Notes: generated by a model not told the origin, from the sequence alone. Positions 6,841 to 15,977 are shown, numbered from the stretch's first letter. The stretch is 33,985 bases of DNA from Verrucomicrobia bacterium 12-59-8 (GCA_002279765.1 NCCR01000024.1:1-33985), one strand, 5' to 3'. Program-made: numbers and translations.

Positions 6841-9592
6841 TCGGCATCTCCACCTGCCCGTTCGACATGAGGTAGGCGATGAGATTTTTCACATTCTCAT
6901 CTCCCAGTGCAGCCAGCAGTCCTTCAGGCATCAGCGACATGGGAAGCTGTTCCTGCTTCACGATCTGCGTGCGCTCGATGGTCAGCCGCTCAGCCGGAGT
7001 CTGCACCGTCAGCGTGCGCTCGGTCTGCTCGGGGATAACGCCGGTGATGGTGCGGCCGTCCTTGAGATTGAGCACGCTCACGCGGAAATCCGCAGGCACC
7101 ACGGCGCTGGGGTCCAGGATGTTTTCAAGAAGGTACTTCAGGTTGTGACGGTCACTGCCCGTCAGTTCGGGGCCGATGGCACCGCCCTGGCCGTAGAGCT
7201 TGTGGCAGGCGCTGCACGCCGCCATGAAGATCATACGACCCTTCGCCGGATCCGCCTTCGCCACCACGCCTGGCGTCAGCAGGCCTTCCCACTTGGCAAA
7301 CTCAGCCTTCTTAGCCTCCGGCGTGTCACGAATCTCACCCCAGACTTCGGTGAGCAGCGTGTTCACCGATTCATCACCGAGGCTTCGAATCTGCCGCGCC
7401 TGGAAAGGGGAAATCGCCGTCGAAGGCACCTTCTTGGCCTTGATCGCTTCCAGCAGCGCCTTCGCGTAGCTCGGGCGCGATGTCAGCGTCGCCACCGTCG
7501 CGGCTTGCTGCTCCTCGCTGCGTCCGGGCCAGGGATTGAGCATCGCCTTGGGGATGTTCGGATCATCATATGCTGCCAGTGCACTGCGGGAGACGGTACC
7601 CAGCACCTTGTCGTTGATCAGTCCACGAATGACCGGCAGCAGCTCCGGCTTCGCACTGCGCGTGAGGCTCTTGAAGGCATTGAGCCGAGCATTCGCATCG
7701 CCCTCGTTGTTCTTCACGATCACGATCAGGTCGTCCGAAGCACGACCGCTGCCGAAGACGACGGAGAGGCTTTGTATGGTAGTCCCGGCTTTAGCCGGTT
7801 CTGTTCCGCCTGAAGGCGGTGCGGTAATACGCAGAAACTCATCCCAGCCCTTCGGCTTCTTCGCGGAACTAAAGCCATCAAGCCCTGCGGCAATGCCCGC
7901 GAGAACATCGTCCCGTACATCTGCACGCTCCGTCATTAGCGCCACCAGCGCATCCACCGTCACCGGATTCGCCTCGATCATCTCCGCGATACGGCGCGCC
8001 ACGAGACGCCGCACGGTGGGGATCTTCGCCTCGCGGATCAATTCCACGCCCTTCATGGGATCAGCCGCCACGGCAGGCTCGATGCCATACCAGATCATGA
8101 GCGGTTGTTGGCGGTCATTCGCGTCTTCCTCGTGGTTGGCCAGTGCCGTGGCGATGGGCCAGCGAGATTCGAGGGGAAGGCGCTGCATATCAGATGCGGT
8201 TTGAAGTCTGACGAGCCCGTCTTTGCTGCTGGCGTCGGCAAGTCCGCGCAGCGAACGCGGTTCAGGTCCGGTGCCTTTTTCAAACTGCTGCTGTAGGTCC
8301 ATGCGGGCCCACCAGTTGTTGGCTGCCGAACGCTCCGCCTTCTTCGACTCCCCATACACAATCTTGTAAATCCGCCCGCTCGTCCGGTGTACGCCGTCGT
8401 TGTCATGGCACTCACCGCTGTCGCTCCAGTCGGAGACGACCACGTTGCCATCCGGGCAGGTGAGGAGGTCGATGCCGCGGAACCATTTGTCCTTGGCCTG
8501 CATGAAGTCGGGCGCGTGCTTGCCCACGTAGCCGCAGCCCTGGCGCTCCAGCCTATCCATGTTGATGCGGTTCCCGTGCAGGTTGCAGGTTAGCAATGCT
8601 CCCTCGTATTTCTTGGGCCAGAGGCCGCCTTGATAAATGAGCATGCCCACATGCGCGTGGCCGCCGCCGAGTTCGGCCGTCTTGTTGCTGATGCCTTTGC
8701 GGATGGTGTCCCATTTCTCCGAGCCGGTGTCCCAATGGAAGTGATCCGCCGTCTGCTCGATGATCTCATACACATGCGGGTTCAAATGCGTGCCAAACAT
8801 GCGGCGGTAGTACGCACCGGGGATCACATGCCACAGGTGGCCGATGACGGTGTTGATCATGAACAAGTCGCCATTGGCGTTCCAATCATGGCCCCAGGAG
8901 TTCGTGCCGCCATGTGCCACGGTTTCCAGGATCTTCAGCGTGGGGTGGTAGCGCCAGATGGCGCAGTTCATCCGCACGCGCTGGTCTGCCGGTGTGCCCG
9001 GTGCGCCAACGCTTGAGGTGTCGGTAATGCCGTGGCGGCCATACAGCCAGCCGTCCGGCCCCCAGCGCAGACCGTTGACGATGTTGTGGCCGATGGTCTT
9101 CACATTGAAGCCATCCAGCAGCACCTCGGGCTCGCCATCCGGCACGTCGTCGCCGTTTTTATCGGCGATGAAGCTCAGCGTGCCGTTGTTCAGCACCCAC
9201 ACGCCGCCGTAGCCGATCTCAACGCTCGTCAGGTAGCTGCCGCCTTCCCAGAACACCTTGCGCCCGTCGTGCTTGCCGTCGCCGTCCTTGTCTTCCAGGA
9301 TGATGATGCGGTCCCGCAGCTTGGTATCCCAGCGCATGGGGTTCTCCGCATAGGTGTAGTTTTCCGCCACCCACAGCCGGCCCTTGCTGTCCCAGCTCAT
9401 CGCGATCGGCTGCTGCACGTCTGGCTCGGCGGCAAACACCACGCACTTGAAACCCTTGGGCAGTTCCATTGTCCGCGCCACCTCCTCCGCAGGCATCGGA
9501 TCGCCCTTCTCGGTGTTGAAGGGCTTCGGGAACTCGTCTGCGTACACAGACGTGAAGAGGGCGAGGCAGGAGAGAAGCGTGGTCGAGCGCAT
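6836..9592 (-). CDS. PVC-type beta-propeller / HEAT / haem-binding (CxxCH) exported protein
   Basis: A protein of the planctomycete/verrucomicrobial 'membrane-bound dehydrogenase' and 'putative haem-binding' families. Start chosen at 9592 (918 aa) because MRSTTLLSCLALFTSVYA is a good signal peptide; an upstream ATG at 9691 would place 33 odd residues before it. Order: N-terminal propeller (about 35-420, with KGFKCVVFAAEPDVQQPIAMSWD and a DKDGDGKHDG Ca-binding-like loop), a HEAT-like helical middle, and a cytochrome domain with CSACH at 793-797 plus the family tail to the C-terminus (GPELTG, DPSAVV). It probably oxidises or binds a sugar-type substrate in the periplasm and passes electrons to the haem; substrate unknown. 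A palindrome-encoded insert EPAKAGTT lies near 7778-7801. Confidence 0.85.
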   Translation of the reverse strand: MRSTTLLSCLALFTSVYADEFPKPFNTEKGDPMPAEEVARTMELPKGFKCVVFAAEPDVQQPIAMSWDSKGRLWVAENYTYAENPMRWDTKLRDRIIILEDKDGDGKHDGRKVFWEGGSYLTSVEIGYGGVWVLNNGTLSFIADKNGDDVPDGEPEVLLDGFNVKTIGHNIVNGLRWGPDGWLYGRHGITDTSSVGAPGTPADQRVRMNCAIWRYHPTLKILETVAHGGTNSWGHDWNANGDLFMINTVIGHLWHVIPGAYYRRMFGTHLNPHVYEIIEQTADHFHWDTGSEKWDTIRKGISNKTAELGGGHAHVGMLIYQGGLWPKKYEGALLTCNLHGNRINMDRLERQGCGYVGKHAPDFMQAKDKWFRGIDLLTCPDGNVVVSDWSDSGECHDNDGVHRTSGRIYKIVYGESKKAERSAANNWWARMDLQQQFEKGTGPEPRSLRGLADASSKDGLVRLQTASDMQRLPLESRWPIATALANHEEDANDRQQPLMIWYGIEPAVAADPMKGVELIREAKIPTVRRLVARRIAEMIEANPVTVDALVALMTERADVRDDVLAGIAAGLDGFSSAKKPKGWDEFLRITAPPSGGTEPAKAGTTIQSLSVVFGSGRASDDLIVIVKNNEGDANARLNAFKSLTRSAKPELLPVIRGLINDKVLGTVSRSALAAYDDPNIPKAMLNPWPGRSEEQQAATVATLTSRPSYAKALLEAIKAKKVPSTAISPFQARQIRSLGDESVNTLLTEVWGEIRDTPEAKKAEFAKWEGLLTPGVVAKADPAKGRMIFMAACSACHKLYGQGGAIGPELTGSDRHNLKYLLENILDPSAVVPADFRVSVLNLKDGRTITGVIPEQTERTLTVQTPAERLTIERTQIVKQEQLPMSLMPEGLLAALGDENVKNLIAYLMSNGQVEMPK
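7785..7819. repeat. Palindrome pair inserted in coding sequence (CCGGCTTTAGCCGG unit)
   Basis: Two adjacent small palindromes sit inside the haem-protein gene: CCGGCTTTAGCCGG (7785-7798) and CCGCCTGAAGGCGG (7806-7819). On the coding strand the first is read as EPAKAGTT in a low-complexity linker (PPSGGTEPAKAGTT). The same 14-bp palindrome with the same ACTAC flank and the same reading frame recurs at 25605 in an unrelated gene, and CCGGCT/AGCCGG arms recur at 24812. It behaves like a dispersed REP-type or intragenic palindromic element. Confidence 0.65.
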
Positions 9593-9677
9593 GCGTGTTC
9601 TTTGAATCGGACCAGAGCAAATCGCAAACGGGAAGACGTATGCTGGCAAAAGAAAGTTAAAAAAGCACTTGGAAGCT

Positions 9678-9706
9678 GGCATCAATGCCATACAATTGAT
9701 GGTATG
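9678..9706 (+). promoter_or_regulatory. Overlapping palindromes at the vapB start (likely autoregulatory operator)
   Basis: Three short inverted repeats interlock immediately before and across the vapB start: GGCATCAATGCC (9678-9689), CATCAA-N10-TTGATG (9680-9701) and CATAC-N8-GTATG (9689-9706, containing the ATG). VapB antitoxins are known to bind palindromes at their own promoters with VapC, so this is a good operator candidate. The DNA just upstream (about 9648-9665) is A/T-rich, as expected for a promoter. The palindromes are seen; binding is inferred. Confidence 0.5.
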
Positions 9707-9997
9707 AAATTAACCATGCACATCGACGATGACTTGTTGGAAAGGGTGATGAAGGCCCACGACATCACCAGCAAGACCAAGGCCGTGGACTTCGCTTTGC
9801 GGGAAGTGGACCGGCGGGCCACCTTGAAGCGGTTGGCTGAGACCAACCTCGGTTTGACCGAAAAAGAAATCCTCACTGCTTTTGATGATTCATACAACGT
9901 CATCGAGTTGCGTGCCGCCGAGACTCCCGGTACCGGCCCCAAGCTCCCAGAACCCAAACCTGTGACCTATGCAAAAAAGCCCCGTTCTCGTCGATAG
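9704..9997 (+). CDS. vapB: VapB-family type II antitoxin
   Basis: A 97-aa antitoxin. The N-terminal MKLTMHIDDDLLERVMKAH plus TSKTKAVDFALREVDRR (about 22-38) is the ribbon-helix-helix DNA-binding pattern of the VapB (DUF2191-like) family. The rest is a charged, Pro-rich tail (PGTGPKLPEPKP) expected to wrap the toxin. The ATG at 9704 is preferred; the frame stays open far upstream, but only as a shadow of the opposite-strand gene. No clear Shine-Dalgarno is visible. It overlaps vapC by 29 bp, the usual coupled arrangement. It ends with a TAG codon, showing that amber is a normal stop here. Confidence 0.88.
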   Translation: MKLTMHIDDDLLERVMKAHDITSKTKAVDFALREVDRRATLKRLAETNLGLTEKEILTAFDDSYNVIELRAAETPGTGPKLPEPKPVTYAKKPRSRR

Positions 9998-10370
9998 CAG
10001 CTTCTACATCGGCATGACGCGGCAGGGGAAGAATCCGCTTCCGCTGCTCACCTACCTTGCCGTGGACCGAGATCTGGCGATCTGCGGCGTGATCCGGGCC
10101 GAGGTCGGGCGTGGCATTCGTCTGCCCAAGGTGCGAGAGGCATTCCACGGCTTCTGGGATGTGATGATCAACGTCCAGACCGACAACAAGCTCTGGCTGC
10201 AGGCGGAAGACCTCGCTTGGAAACTCGACCGTAGCGGCAAGATACTGCCGCTGACGGACATCGTCATCGCCTGCTGCGCCATGCGACTGGGGGCCACCAT
10301 TCTCACGCACGATCACCATTTCCTGGAGATTCCGGGCGTTCATGTGGCCATGAGCGGCGCTGATCTCTGA
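9969..10370 (+). CDS. vapC: VapC-family PIN-domain toxin ribonuclease
   Basis: A 133-aa PIN-domain endoribonuclease, the toxin partner of vapB; family members cleave tRNA or rRNA in a Mg-dependent way. The acidic active-site residues are present at Asp9 (VLVDSS), Glu45 (VIRAEV), Asp97 (PLTDIVIA) and Asp115 (LTHDHHF). Length is typical. The start ATG lies inside vapB, so translation is coupled. The stop TGA is followed by the protease fusion gene 47 bp later. Nothing suggests inactivation. Confidence 0.9.
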   Translation: MQKSPVLVDSSFYIGMTRQGKNPLPLLTYLAVDRDLAICGVIRAEVGRGIRLPKVREAFHGFWDVMINVQTDNKLWLQAEDLAWKLDRSGKILPLTDIVIACCAMRLGATILTHDHHFLEIPGVHVAMSGADL

Positions 10371-10417
10371 TGTATAGAAATGCTCGCGTGGCGCGTTTCC
10401 TGCATCAGACTTACGCC

Positions 10418-12640
10418 ATGCGAACGGTTTGCCTCCTTCTCCTCACCAGCCTGCTGATTTGTCAGGCGGACGCGGCCTCGAAATCAAAGGCTACGCCCAA
10501 GCCTGCGGCACCCGCCCACACCGCCGCCGAACTGGCCGCCACCATCCGCCCGTCGCTGGTCAAAATTACTCAAATCGGCCGCGAAGGCACTGACGGCATC
10601 GGCTCCGGCTTCATCGTAAGCGAGGACGGCCTGATTGCCACCAATCTGCACGTCATCGGCGAGGCGCGCCGCCTGCAAGTGGAGATGCACGATGGAAAAA
10701 CGCACGATGTCACTGTCGTCCAGGCCAGCGACAGCCATCACGACCTCGCCCTGCTCAAGATTGACGCCAAGGGGCTCAAGCCGCTGCCCCTGGGAGATTC
10801 CAGCAAAGTTCGCCAGGGCGATCCCATCGTCGCCATGGGCGCGCCGGAAGGTCTTGCCTTCAGCATCGTGCAGGGCGTGCTATCCGCCACGCGCGATGTG
10901 GATGGTCAGGAAATGCTGCAAGTCGCCGTGCCTATTGAGCAAGGCAACAGCGGTGGCCCTTTGCTCGACATGCAGGGCAAAGTGCTGGGCCTACTGACGC
11001 TGAAGTCGCTCAAGACTGACAATCTCGGCTTTGCCATGCCGGTGAACGAACTCAAAACGCTCATCGAAAAACCGAATCCCGTGCCCATGTCACGCTGGCT
11101 GACCATCGGTGCATTGAATCCCAAACAATGGCAGACCCATCTGGGCGCGCAGTGGACGCAGCACGCCGGCGTCATTCGTTCCGAATTTCCCGGCGCAGGC
11201 TTTGGCGGGCGTGCCCTCTGCCTCTCGACGCAGAAGGTGCTCGAAGGTACTTTTGAGATCGCCGTGACGGTACGTCTCGATGATGAATCCGGTGCCGCCG
11301 GCCTCACGTTCTCCTCGGATGGTGCGGACAAGCACTACGGTTTCTATGCCTCGGGTGGCAAGCTGCGCCTCACCCGCTTTGACGGCCCCGACGTCTATTC
11401 CTGGACCATCCTCGCCGATGTCCCGAGCGATGCCTACAAAGCCGGTGAATGGAACACACTGCGAGTCCGGATCGAGCCTGTGCGCATTGTCTGCTTTGTG
11501 AATAGCCAGCAGGTCATTGAAAGCGATGACACCGGTCTGCGCGGCGGCTCCGCCGGGCTGTGCAAATTTAGAACGACGGTGGCCCAGTTCCGCAATTTCC
11601 GCATCGGTACTGACCTCGCTGAAAAGCCGCTGCAACCCGAAGTCGCCTCCCAGCTCCGCTCCAAGGTGGAGGAATACATCGCCGACTCAGCCACCGCCGA
11701 CAAAACCCTGGACGGCTTGCTGGAAAACCCTGCCGCTGCCCGGCGTGTGCTCGTGGAGCAGCGCCGCAAGCTCGAAGAAGAAGCGGCAAAGCTGCGCGAC
11801 CTCGAGCGCGAGCTGCACCGCCGCGCCTTGACGAAGGAAATCCTCGCCGAACTCGCCAAGCCCGAGCCGGAGATCAATCTGCTGCGCTGCGCCCTGCTGC
11901 TGGCACGGCACGACAACCCGGAGATCGACATCGCCACCTACATGAACAGCTTCAAGGCCATGGTGCTCGATCTCAAAGACGATCCCGAGATCAGCCAAGG
12001 CACCATCCCTGCTGTGAAGCGCATCAACCGCTATCTCTTTGAGGAGAACGGCTTTCATGGCAGCCGTGGCGACTACGGCAGCCGCTCCAACAGCTACCTC
12101 AACGAAGTCATTGATGATCGTGAAGGACTGCCCATCACGCTGAGCGTGCTGTATGTCGAGCTCGCTTCCGCCCTGGGTGTGCAGGGGGTGTTTGGTGTGC
12201 CGCTGCCCGGCAAATTCATGGTCGGCTATCGTGATGGCCCTGAAGGCGAGCTCCACCTCGTCGATGTCTTCGAACATGGAAAACTAGTCACCGTAGAGCA
12301 GGCGGCGCTGGATCTCACCGAGGAAGGTCATTTCCCGGAAGGCGCGCTTTCTCCCACGACCAAACAGGCCATTCTGCTGCGCATGCTGCGCAATCTGATG
12401 AGCAGCGTCTTTGATGACAGCCGTTCCCTCCGCGAGTCCCTTCCGTATTTGAATCTCGTGCTCGCCATTGATCCCCAGTCCGCCCCTGAACGCCTCACCC
12501 GGGCACAGATGCGCCAGCGTCTTGGAGAGAAGGCAGGTGCCCGTGAAGACGTGACTTGGCTGATCGAAAACTTTCCCACCGATGGACCGCCGGAACTCAT
12601 ACAGCAGCTCGACCGCTGGCTGCAGTCGCTGAGAGAATAG
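10418..12640 (+). CDS. HtrA-like serine protease fused to concanavalin-like and SirB1 transglutaminase-like domains
   Basis: A 740-aa exported protein from the ATG at 10418, which begins a clean signal peptide (MRTVCLLLLTSLLICQADA); an in-frame ATG at 10370 overlapping the vapC stop would hide it. Residues about 35-215 are a trypsin/HtrA fold with the full triad His78 (TNLHVIG), Asp109 (HHDLALLKI) and Ser178 (QGNSGGP), but no PDZ domain follows. Residues about 225-400 resemble a concanavalin/LamG-like jelly roll of the DUF1080 type (YGFYASGGKLRLTRFDG, EWNTLRVRI). A charged coiled coil (about 440-475) leads to a SirB1-type transglutaminase-like region (about 530-640; NSYLNEVIDDREGLPITLSVLYVELA, VPLPGKFMV) and a TPR-like C-terminus. 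The transglutaminase Cys position appears to be Ser, as in SirB1. Function is unknown. Confidence 0.82.
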   Translation: MRTVCLLLLTSLLICQADAASKSKATPKPAAPAHTAAELAATIRPSLVKITQIGREGTDGIGSGFIVSEDGLIATNLHVIGEARRLQVEMHDGKTHDVTVVQASDSHHDLALLKIDAKGLKPLPLGDSSKVRQGDPIVAMGAPEGLAFSIVQGVLSATRDVDGQEMLQVAVPIEQGNSGGPLLDMQGKVLGLLTLKSLKTDNLGFAMPVNELKTLIEKPNPVPMSRWLTIGALNPKQWQTHLGAQWTQHAGVIRSEFPGAGFGGRALCLSTQKVLEGTFEIAVTVRLDDESGAAGLTFSSDGADKHYGFYASGGKLRLTRFDGPDVYSWTILADVPSDAYKAGEWNTLRVRIEPVRIVCFVNSQQVIESDDTGLRGGSAGLCKFRTTVAQFRNFRIGTDLAEKPLQPEVASQLRSKVEEYIADSATADKTLDGLLENPAAARRVLVEQRRKLEEEAAKLRDLERELHRRALTKEILAELAKPEPEINLLRCALLLARHDNPEIDIATYMNSFKAMVLDLKDDPEISQGTIPAVKRINRYLFEENGFHGSRGDYGSRSNSYLNEVIDDREGLPITLSVLYVELASALGVQGVFGVPLPGKFMVGYRDGPEGELHLVDVFEHGKLVTVEQAALDLTEEGHFPEGALSPTTKQAILLRMLRNLMSSVFDDSRSLRESLPYLNLVLAIDPQSAPERLTRAQMRQRLGEKAGAREDVTWLIENFPTDGPPELIQQLDRWLQSLRE

Positions 12641-12649
12641 TCGTGTGGG

Positions 12650-13492
12650 CTAGCCCTTGAAACCCGCCAGCCGCACTCCGAACAGCCAGCGGAACGGCGG
12701 CTTCAGAGCGAGCGCTTTGCGCAGGCCGTGCGGAAGCAGTTCAAGCAGCTTCTCGCATATGACCGCAGGCCAGGTGGGCAGTAGCATGAATTTGCCGCGT
12801 CCGCCAAAGATGATGCGCGTCTTGGCGAAACCGACCTGCCGGAAGAGCGCGGACAAATCGCCCACGGTGTACTCCTTGAGATGAAAGCCGGTCGCCTCAC
12901 GATCAATGATGCAGCTGATGTCATGGGGGCCGGTGAGGCGGCTGGGGGTGATGCACAGATAGACGCCACCGGGTGCGAGCGCGGCATGCAGATGATGCAG
13001 TTGCTCCACGGCATCGTCTGGATGCAGGTGCTCCATCAACTGGTTGCTGTACGCCACATTCACGCTGCCCGGTTCCACGGGAATCGTGCTGCCATCAGAC
13101 AGCACCAGCCGCAGATTGTCCGGCAGCGTGCGTTTACGGGTGATTTCATCGGAGACATCCACCGCCAGCACCTGGGAGACTACGGCCGCCACGGTTTTGG
13201 CCAGCTCACAATCTCCCGGCCCGACTTCGAGAAAGACCGTTTTCGGAGTTAAGAAAGGCGTCAGGATCTCCATTTTTTCCGCCACATCAGCGGCAAGTCG
13301 TTCGGGGGAGGCCTTGTTCGTATGCTGCGGGTGCTCCGGCACGCGTTTGAAAAGCTCATCATAGACCTCTGAATAAAGCGTGCGGCGCTGCTCTTTGGTC
13401 GCATTCCGCAGCCGGTCGGCGAGTTCGCGTTCCACTTCGTAGTGCTGCTGGAGTTGTTCCGGGGTGCGGGAATCGGTGACGGTGACGGGCAT
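12650..13492 (-). CDS. SAM-dependent class I methyltransferase
   Basis: A 280-aa class I methyltransferase. The SAM-binding motif I is LEVGPGDCEL (about 88-97), followed by the acidic loop VDVSDE (about 111-116), a motif II/III-like LVLSDGSTIPV, and AYSNQLMEHLHPDDA, typical of the Methyltransf_11 group. An N-terminal helical extension of about 80 residues precedes the fold. Start chosen at 13492 (MPVTVTDSRTPEQ); a start at 13531 would add 13 residues with no support. It is convergent with the protease fusion (9-bp gap, containing part of the palindrome GGGCTAGCCC at 12647-12656) and divergent from the L,D-transpeptidase. The substrate cannot be told; sugar, lipid or small-molecule methylation are all possible. 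Confidence 0.8.
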   Translation of the reverse strand: MPVTVTDSRTPEQLQQHYEVERELADRLRNATKEQRRTLYSEVYDELFKRVPEHPQHTNKASPERLAADVAEKMEILTPFLTPKTVFLEVGPGDCELAKTVAAVVSQVLAVDVSDEITRKRTLPDNLRLVLSDGSTIPVEPGSVNVAYSNQLMEHLHPDDAVEQLHHLHAALAPGGVYLCITPSRLTGPHDISCIIDREATGFHLKEYTVGDLSALFRQVGFAKTRIIFGGRGKFMLLPTWPAVICEKLLELLPHGLRKALALKPPFRWLFGVRLAGFKG

Positions 13493-13571
13493 GTGTGCCC
13501 AAAAGCTAAGCGTCAGATCCGTTTCAGGCAAGGACTCGCACTTCCTTGCTCATTGCCGAAGGCGAATTAGC

Positions 13572-14552
13572 ATGGGGCCGATGCTGAAACACCTTCTTCT
13601 GCTCTGCCTTTTCACACTGGCGGTCCGCGCCCAGGATCTGGGTCCGGCCAAAGACGATCCCTCCGTGCCCAAGGACCGCGATACCATCCTGCGCATTCAG
13701 ATCTTCCTCGACAAAAACCTCTTTGGTCCTGGCAAGCTGGATGGTGCCGTCGGCGAGTTCACCTACAAGGCCGTGGTAAACTACAATTACGCACACGGTC
13801 ATCGCGATCTGTACAACTGGGCGCGAATCCAGGCGGCAGCGGAGGCCGAGGTGCCCGTGATCTTCGCCGCATTCAAGATCCAGCCCATTCTGACTCGCTA
13901 TGTGACCGTCGATCTGCCCGAAGACTACGAGAAGGCATCGGTCTATCCCTTCATGGCCTACCGCAGCATGGTGGAGCTCATCGCCGAGCGCTTTCATACG
14001 GATGAGTCCTTCCTGGCCGTCATCAATCCCAAGAAGAACATGGCCTCGCTCAAGCCCGGCGACATTATCGTGGTGCCCAACGTAAAATCCTTTCGCATCG
14101 AGGAAATCAAGCCCATGCAGAGCTTCAAAACGGATGCGACCCTCAGCAGTCACACCATCGTGGTGGACACCACGGAGCGGATGGCGGCGGTTTACAGTGA
14201 CAAGGAGATGATGCTGGCCGCTTTTCCCATCACCCCCGGCAAACCGCAGTTCATCCCCGTGGGCACCTGGAAAGTGGTGACCATGATGGCGACGCCCACG
14301 TTTCGTTATGACAAGCAGTTCCTCGAAGAAGGCGTGCGGGGAGAAGAAGCCTTCCAGATTCCGCCCGGGCCAAACAGTCCCATTGGCGTCATCTGGTGCG
14401 GCCTGAGCAAGTCTGGCATCGGCCTGCATGGCACGGCCATGCCGCGCACCATTGGCCGCACGCGCAGCGCGGGCTGTGTGCGCTTTGCCAATTGGGACGC
14501 TATCCGCCTACCGCAACTCATCCGGCCAGGAACGCGCGTCATCGTGCGTTAA
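13572..14552 (+). CDS. L,D-transpeptidase (YkuD) with LysM-like domain
   Basis: A 326-aa exported cell-wall enzyme that would form 3-3 peptidoglycan cross-links or attach proteins to peptidoglycan. Signal peptide MGPMLKHLLLLCLFTLAVRA. Residues about 36-95 look like a degenerate peptidoglycan-binding domain. Residues about 122-172 look like LysM (MVELIAERFHTDESFLAVIN, LKPGDIIVVPN). The YkuD domain spans about 193-326 with the catalytic signature: His286 in GLHGTA and Cys302 in SAGCVR. The usual SHGC is SAGC here. ATG 13572 is chosen because GAAGGCG lies about 10 bases upstream; ATG 13581 is an alternative. It lies 9 bp before the MlrC gene, so the two are probably co-transcribed. Confidence 0.88.
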   Translation: MGPMLKHLLLLCLFTLAVRAQDLGPAKDDPSVPKDRDTILRIQIFLDKNLFGPGKLDGAVGEFTYKAVVNYNYAHGHRDLYNWARIQAAAEAEVPVIFAAFKIQPILTRYVTVDLPEDYEKASVYPFMAYRSMVELIAERFHTDESFLAVINPKKNMASLKPGDIIVVPNVKSFRIEEIKPMQSFKTDATLSSHTIVVDTTERMAAVYSDKEMMLAAFPITPGKPQFIPVGTWKVVTMMATPTFRYDKQFLEEGVRGEEAFQIPPGPNSPIGVIWCGLSKSGIGLHGTAMPRTIGRTRSAGCVRFANWDAIRLPQLIRPGTRVIVR

Positions 14553-14561
14553 TCTCTGACC

Positions 14562-15977
14562 ATGCGCATTCTCATCGCCAGTCTCTTCCACGAGACGCAC
14601 ACTTTTCTCGACGGCCTCACCCCTCTCTCTGATTTCCAAATCCGGCGAGGGGAGGAACTCTGGGCCAGCAAAGGAGACTCCTCACCGCTTGGTGGTGTGC
14701 TGGAACTGGCCGACGAATTCGGCTGGCACATGCTCCTGACCGCCGACTACCGCGCGCAGCCGTCTGCCACCGTGACGGATGAGGTCATTGAGCAGTTTTG
14801 GAACGACATCGCCCCGTCTGCTGCCAAAGCCGACTACGACGCCATCTACCTCGTGCTCCATGGCGCGATGGTCTCGCAAACGATCCTCGATGTCGAAGGC
14901 GAGATCCTGCGCCGACTTCGCACTCTCACCACCGTGCCCATCTTTGGTGTCTTCGATCTCCACGCCAATTTCTCACCGCAAATGGCAGCGCTAGCTGACT
15001 GTTTGGTTGGTTATCGCGAAAACCCGCACACCGATGCACGCGAGGCCGGATTGATCGCGGCACGCCTACTCCAACGTTGCCTCACCACCGGCCAGCGCCC
15101 GCGCATGCAACTCCAGCAGCCCGGCATCATCTGGCCGCCGACCGGCACCGGCACGGCGAATGATCCCATGCTTAGTCTAGAGTCGATGGCGCGGCAGTTT
15201 GAAAGCGATTCTCTCTGGGTGATGAACATTGTCGCTGGTTTCAGCTTTGCGGATACTCCGGACACGGGTGTCAGCTTCGTCGCCTGCACCACGGCAGATG
15301 CCACACCGCAGTTGGAAGATCTCGGAAAGCGTGCGCACGAACTCAACCACCTCGGCCAGATCACCGATCCACCGGCGGACGAAGTTCTCGATCAGCTCAA
15401 ACCGCTGCCTGAGGGCCTGACTGTCCTCGTGGAGCCCTCAGACAACATCGGCGGCGGGGCACCCGGAGATGGCACAGGCCTGCTGCGTGCGCTGATTCGC
15501 CATGGCATTCCTAACGCCGCCATTTGTATCAGCGATCCGCAGTCCGTCAGCGAGATCGAAGCAGGTGCGCGAACCATCAGGCTGGGCGGCAAAGGCAGCC
15601 GTCTGGATGAAGGCCCGCTCGAACTCGAAGTCGAACTCATCGCCTTGAATGAGGGGCGTTTTGAACTCGAAGACAAGAACAGCCATCTCGCCAGCATGTG
15701 CGGAGATGTGTTCGACATGGGGCGCTGCGCCGTGGTCCGGCATGCGGGCCTCACCATCCTCATCACCAGTGTCAAGACACCGCCCTTCGATCTCGGTCAA
15801 TGGCACAGCCAGGGAATCGCGGTGGAGCAGCTTTCCGTCGTCGCCGTCAAAGCCGCCGTGGCCCACCGCCGCGCCTATGACAAAATCGCCACCCGCATGC
15901 TGTGGGTGGACACCCCCGGCCCTTGCCGCAGTAACTTGCAGATGCTGCCGTACCGGCACTTGCAGCTCGCCCGGTAA
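14562..15977 (+). CDS. MlrC-type M81 family metallopeptidase
   Basis: A 471-aa member of the M81 (DUF1485, microcystinase C-like) family of zinc hydrolases. Family marks are the opening MRILIASLFHETHTF (HE.HTF), LVLHGAM near 98-104, DLHANFS, the GYRENPHTDAREAG segment with zinc-ligand histidine, and the DNIGGGAPGDGT loop of the C-terminal half. Despite the microcystin name, most homologues occur in bacteria that never meet that toxin and probably hydrolyse other cyclic or modified peptides. Following an L,D-transpeptidase by 9 bp, a link to cell-wall peptide turnover is conceivable but unproven. No signal peptide is seen, so it is cytoplasmic. Confidence 0.88.
   Translation: MRILIASLFHETHTFLDGLTPLSDFQIRRGEELWASKGDSSPLGGVLELADEFGWHMLLTADYRAQPSATVTDEVIEQFWNDIAPSAAKADYDAIYLVLHGAMVSQTILDVEGEILRRLRTLTTVPIFGVFDLHANFSPQMAALADCLVGYRENPHTDAREAGLIAARLLQRCLTTGQRPRMQLQQPGIIWPPTGTGTANDPMLSLESMARQFESDSLWVMNIVAGFSFADTPDTGVSFVACTTADATPQLEDLGKRAHELNHLGQITDPPADEVLDQLKPLPEGLTVLVEPSDNIGGGAPGDGTGLLRALIRHGIPNAAICISDPQSVSEIEAGARTIRLGGKGSRLDEGPLELEVELIALNEGRFELEDKNSHLASMCGDVFDMGRCAVVRHAGLTILITSVKTPPFDLGQWHSQGIAVEQLSVVAVKAAVAHRRAYDKIATRMLWVDTPGPCRSNLQMLPYRHLQLAR

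Noticed and set aside
9032..9703. Upstream extension of the vapB frame
   Set aside because: It is antisense to the propeller domain of the haem-protein gene; the antitoxin fold begins at the ATG at 9704.
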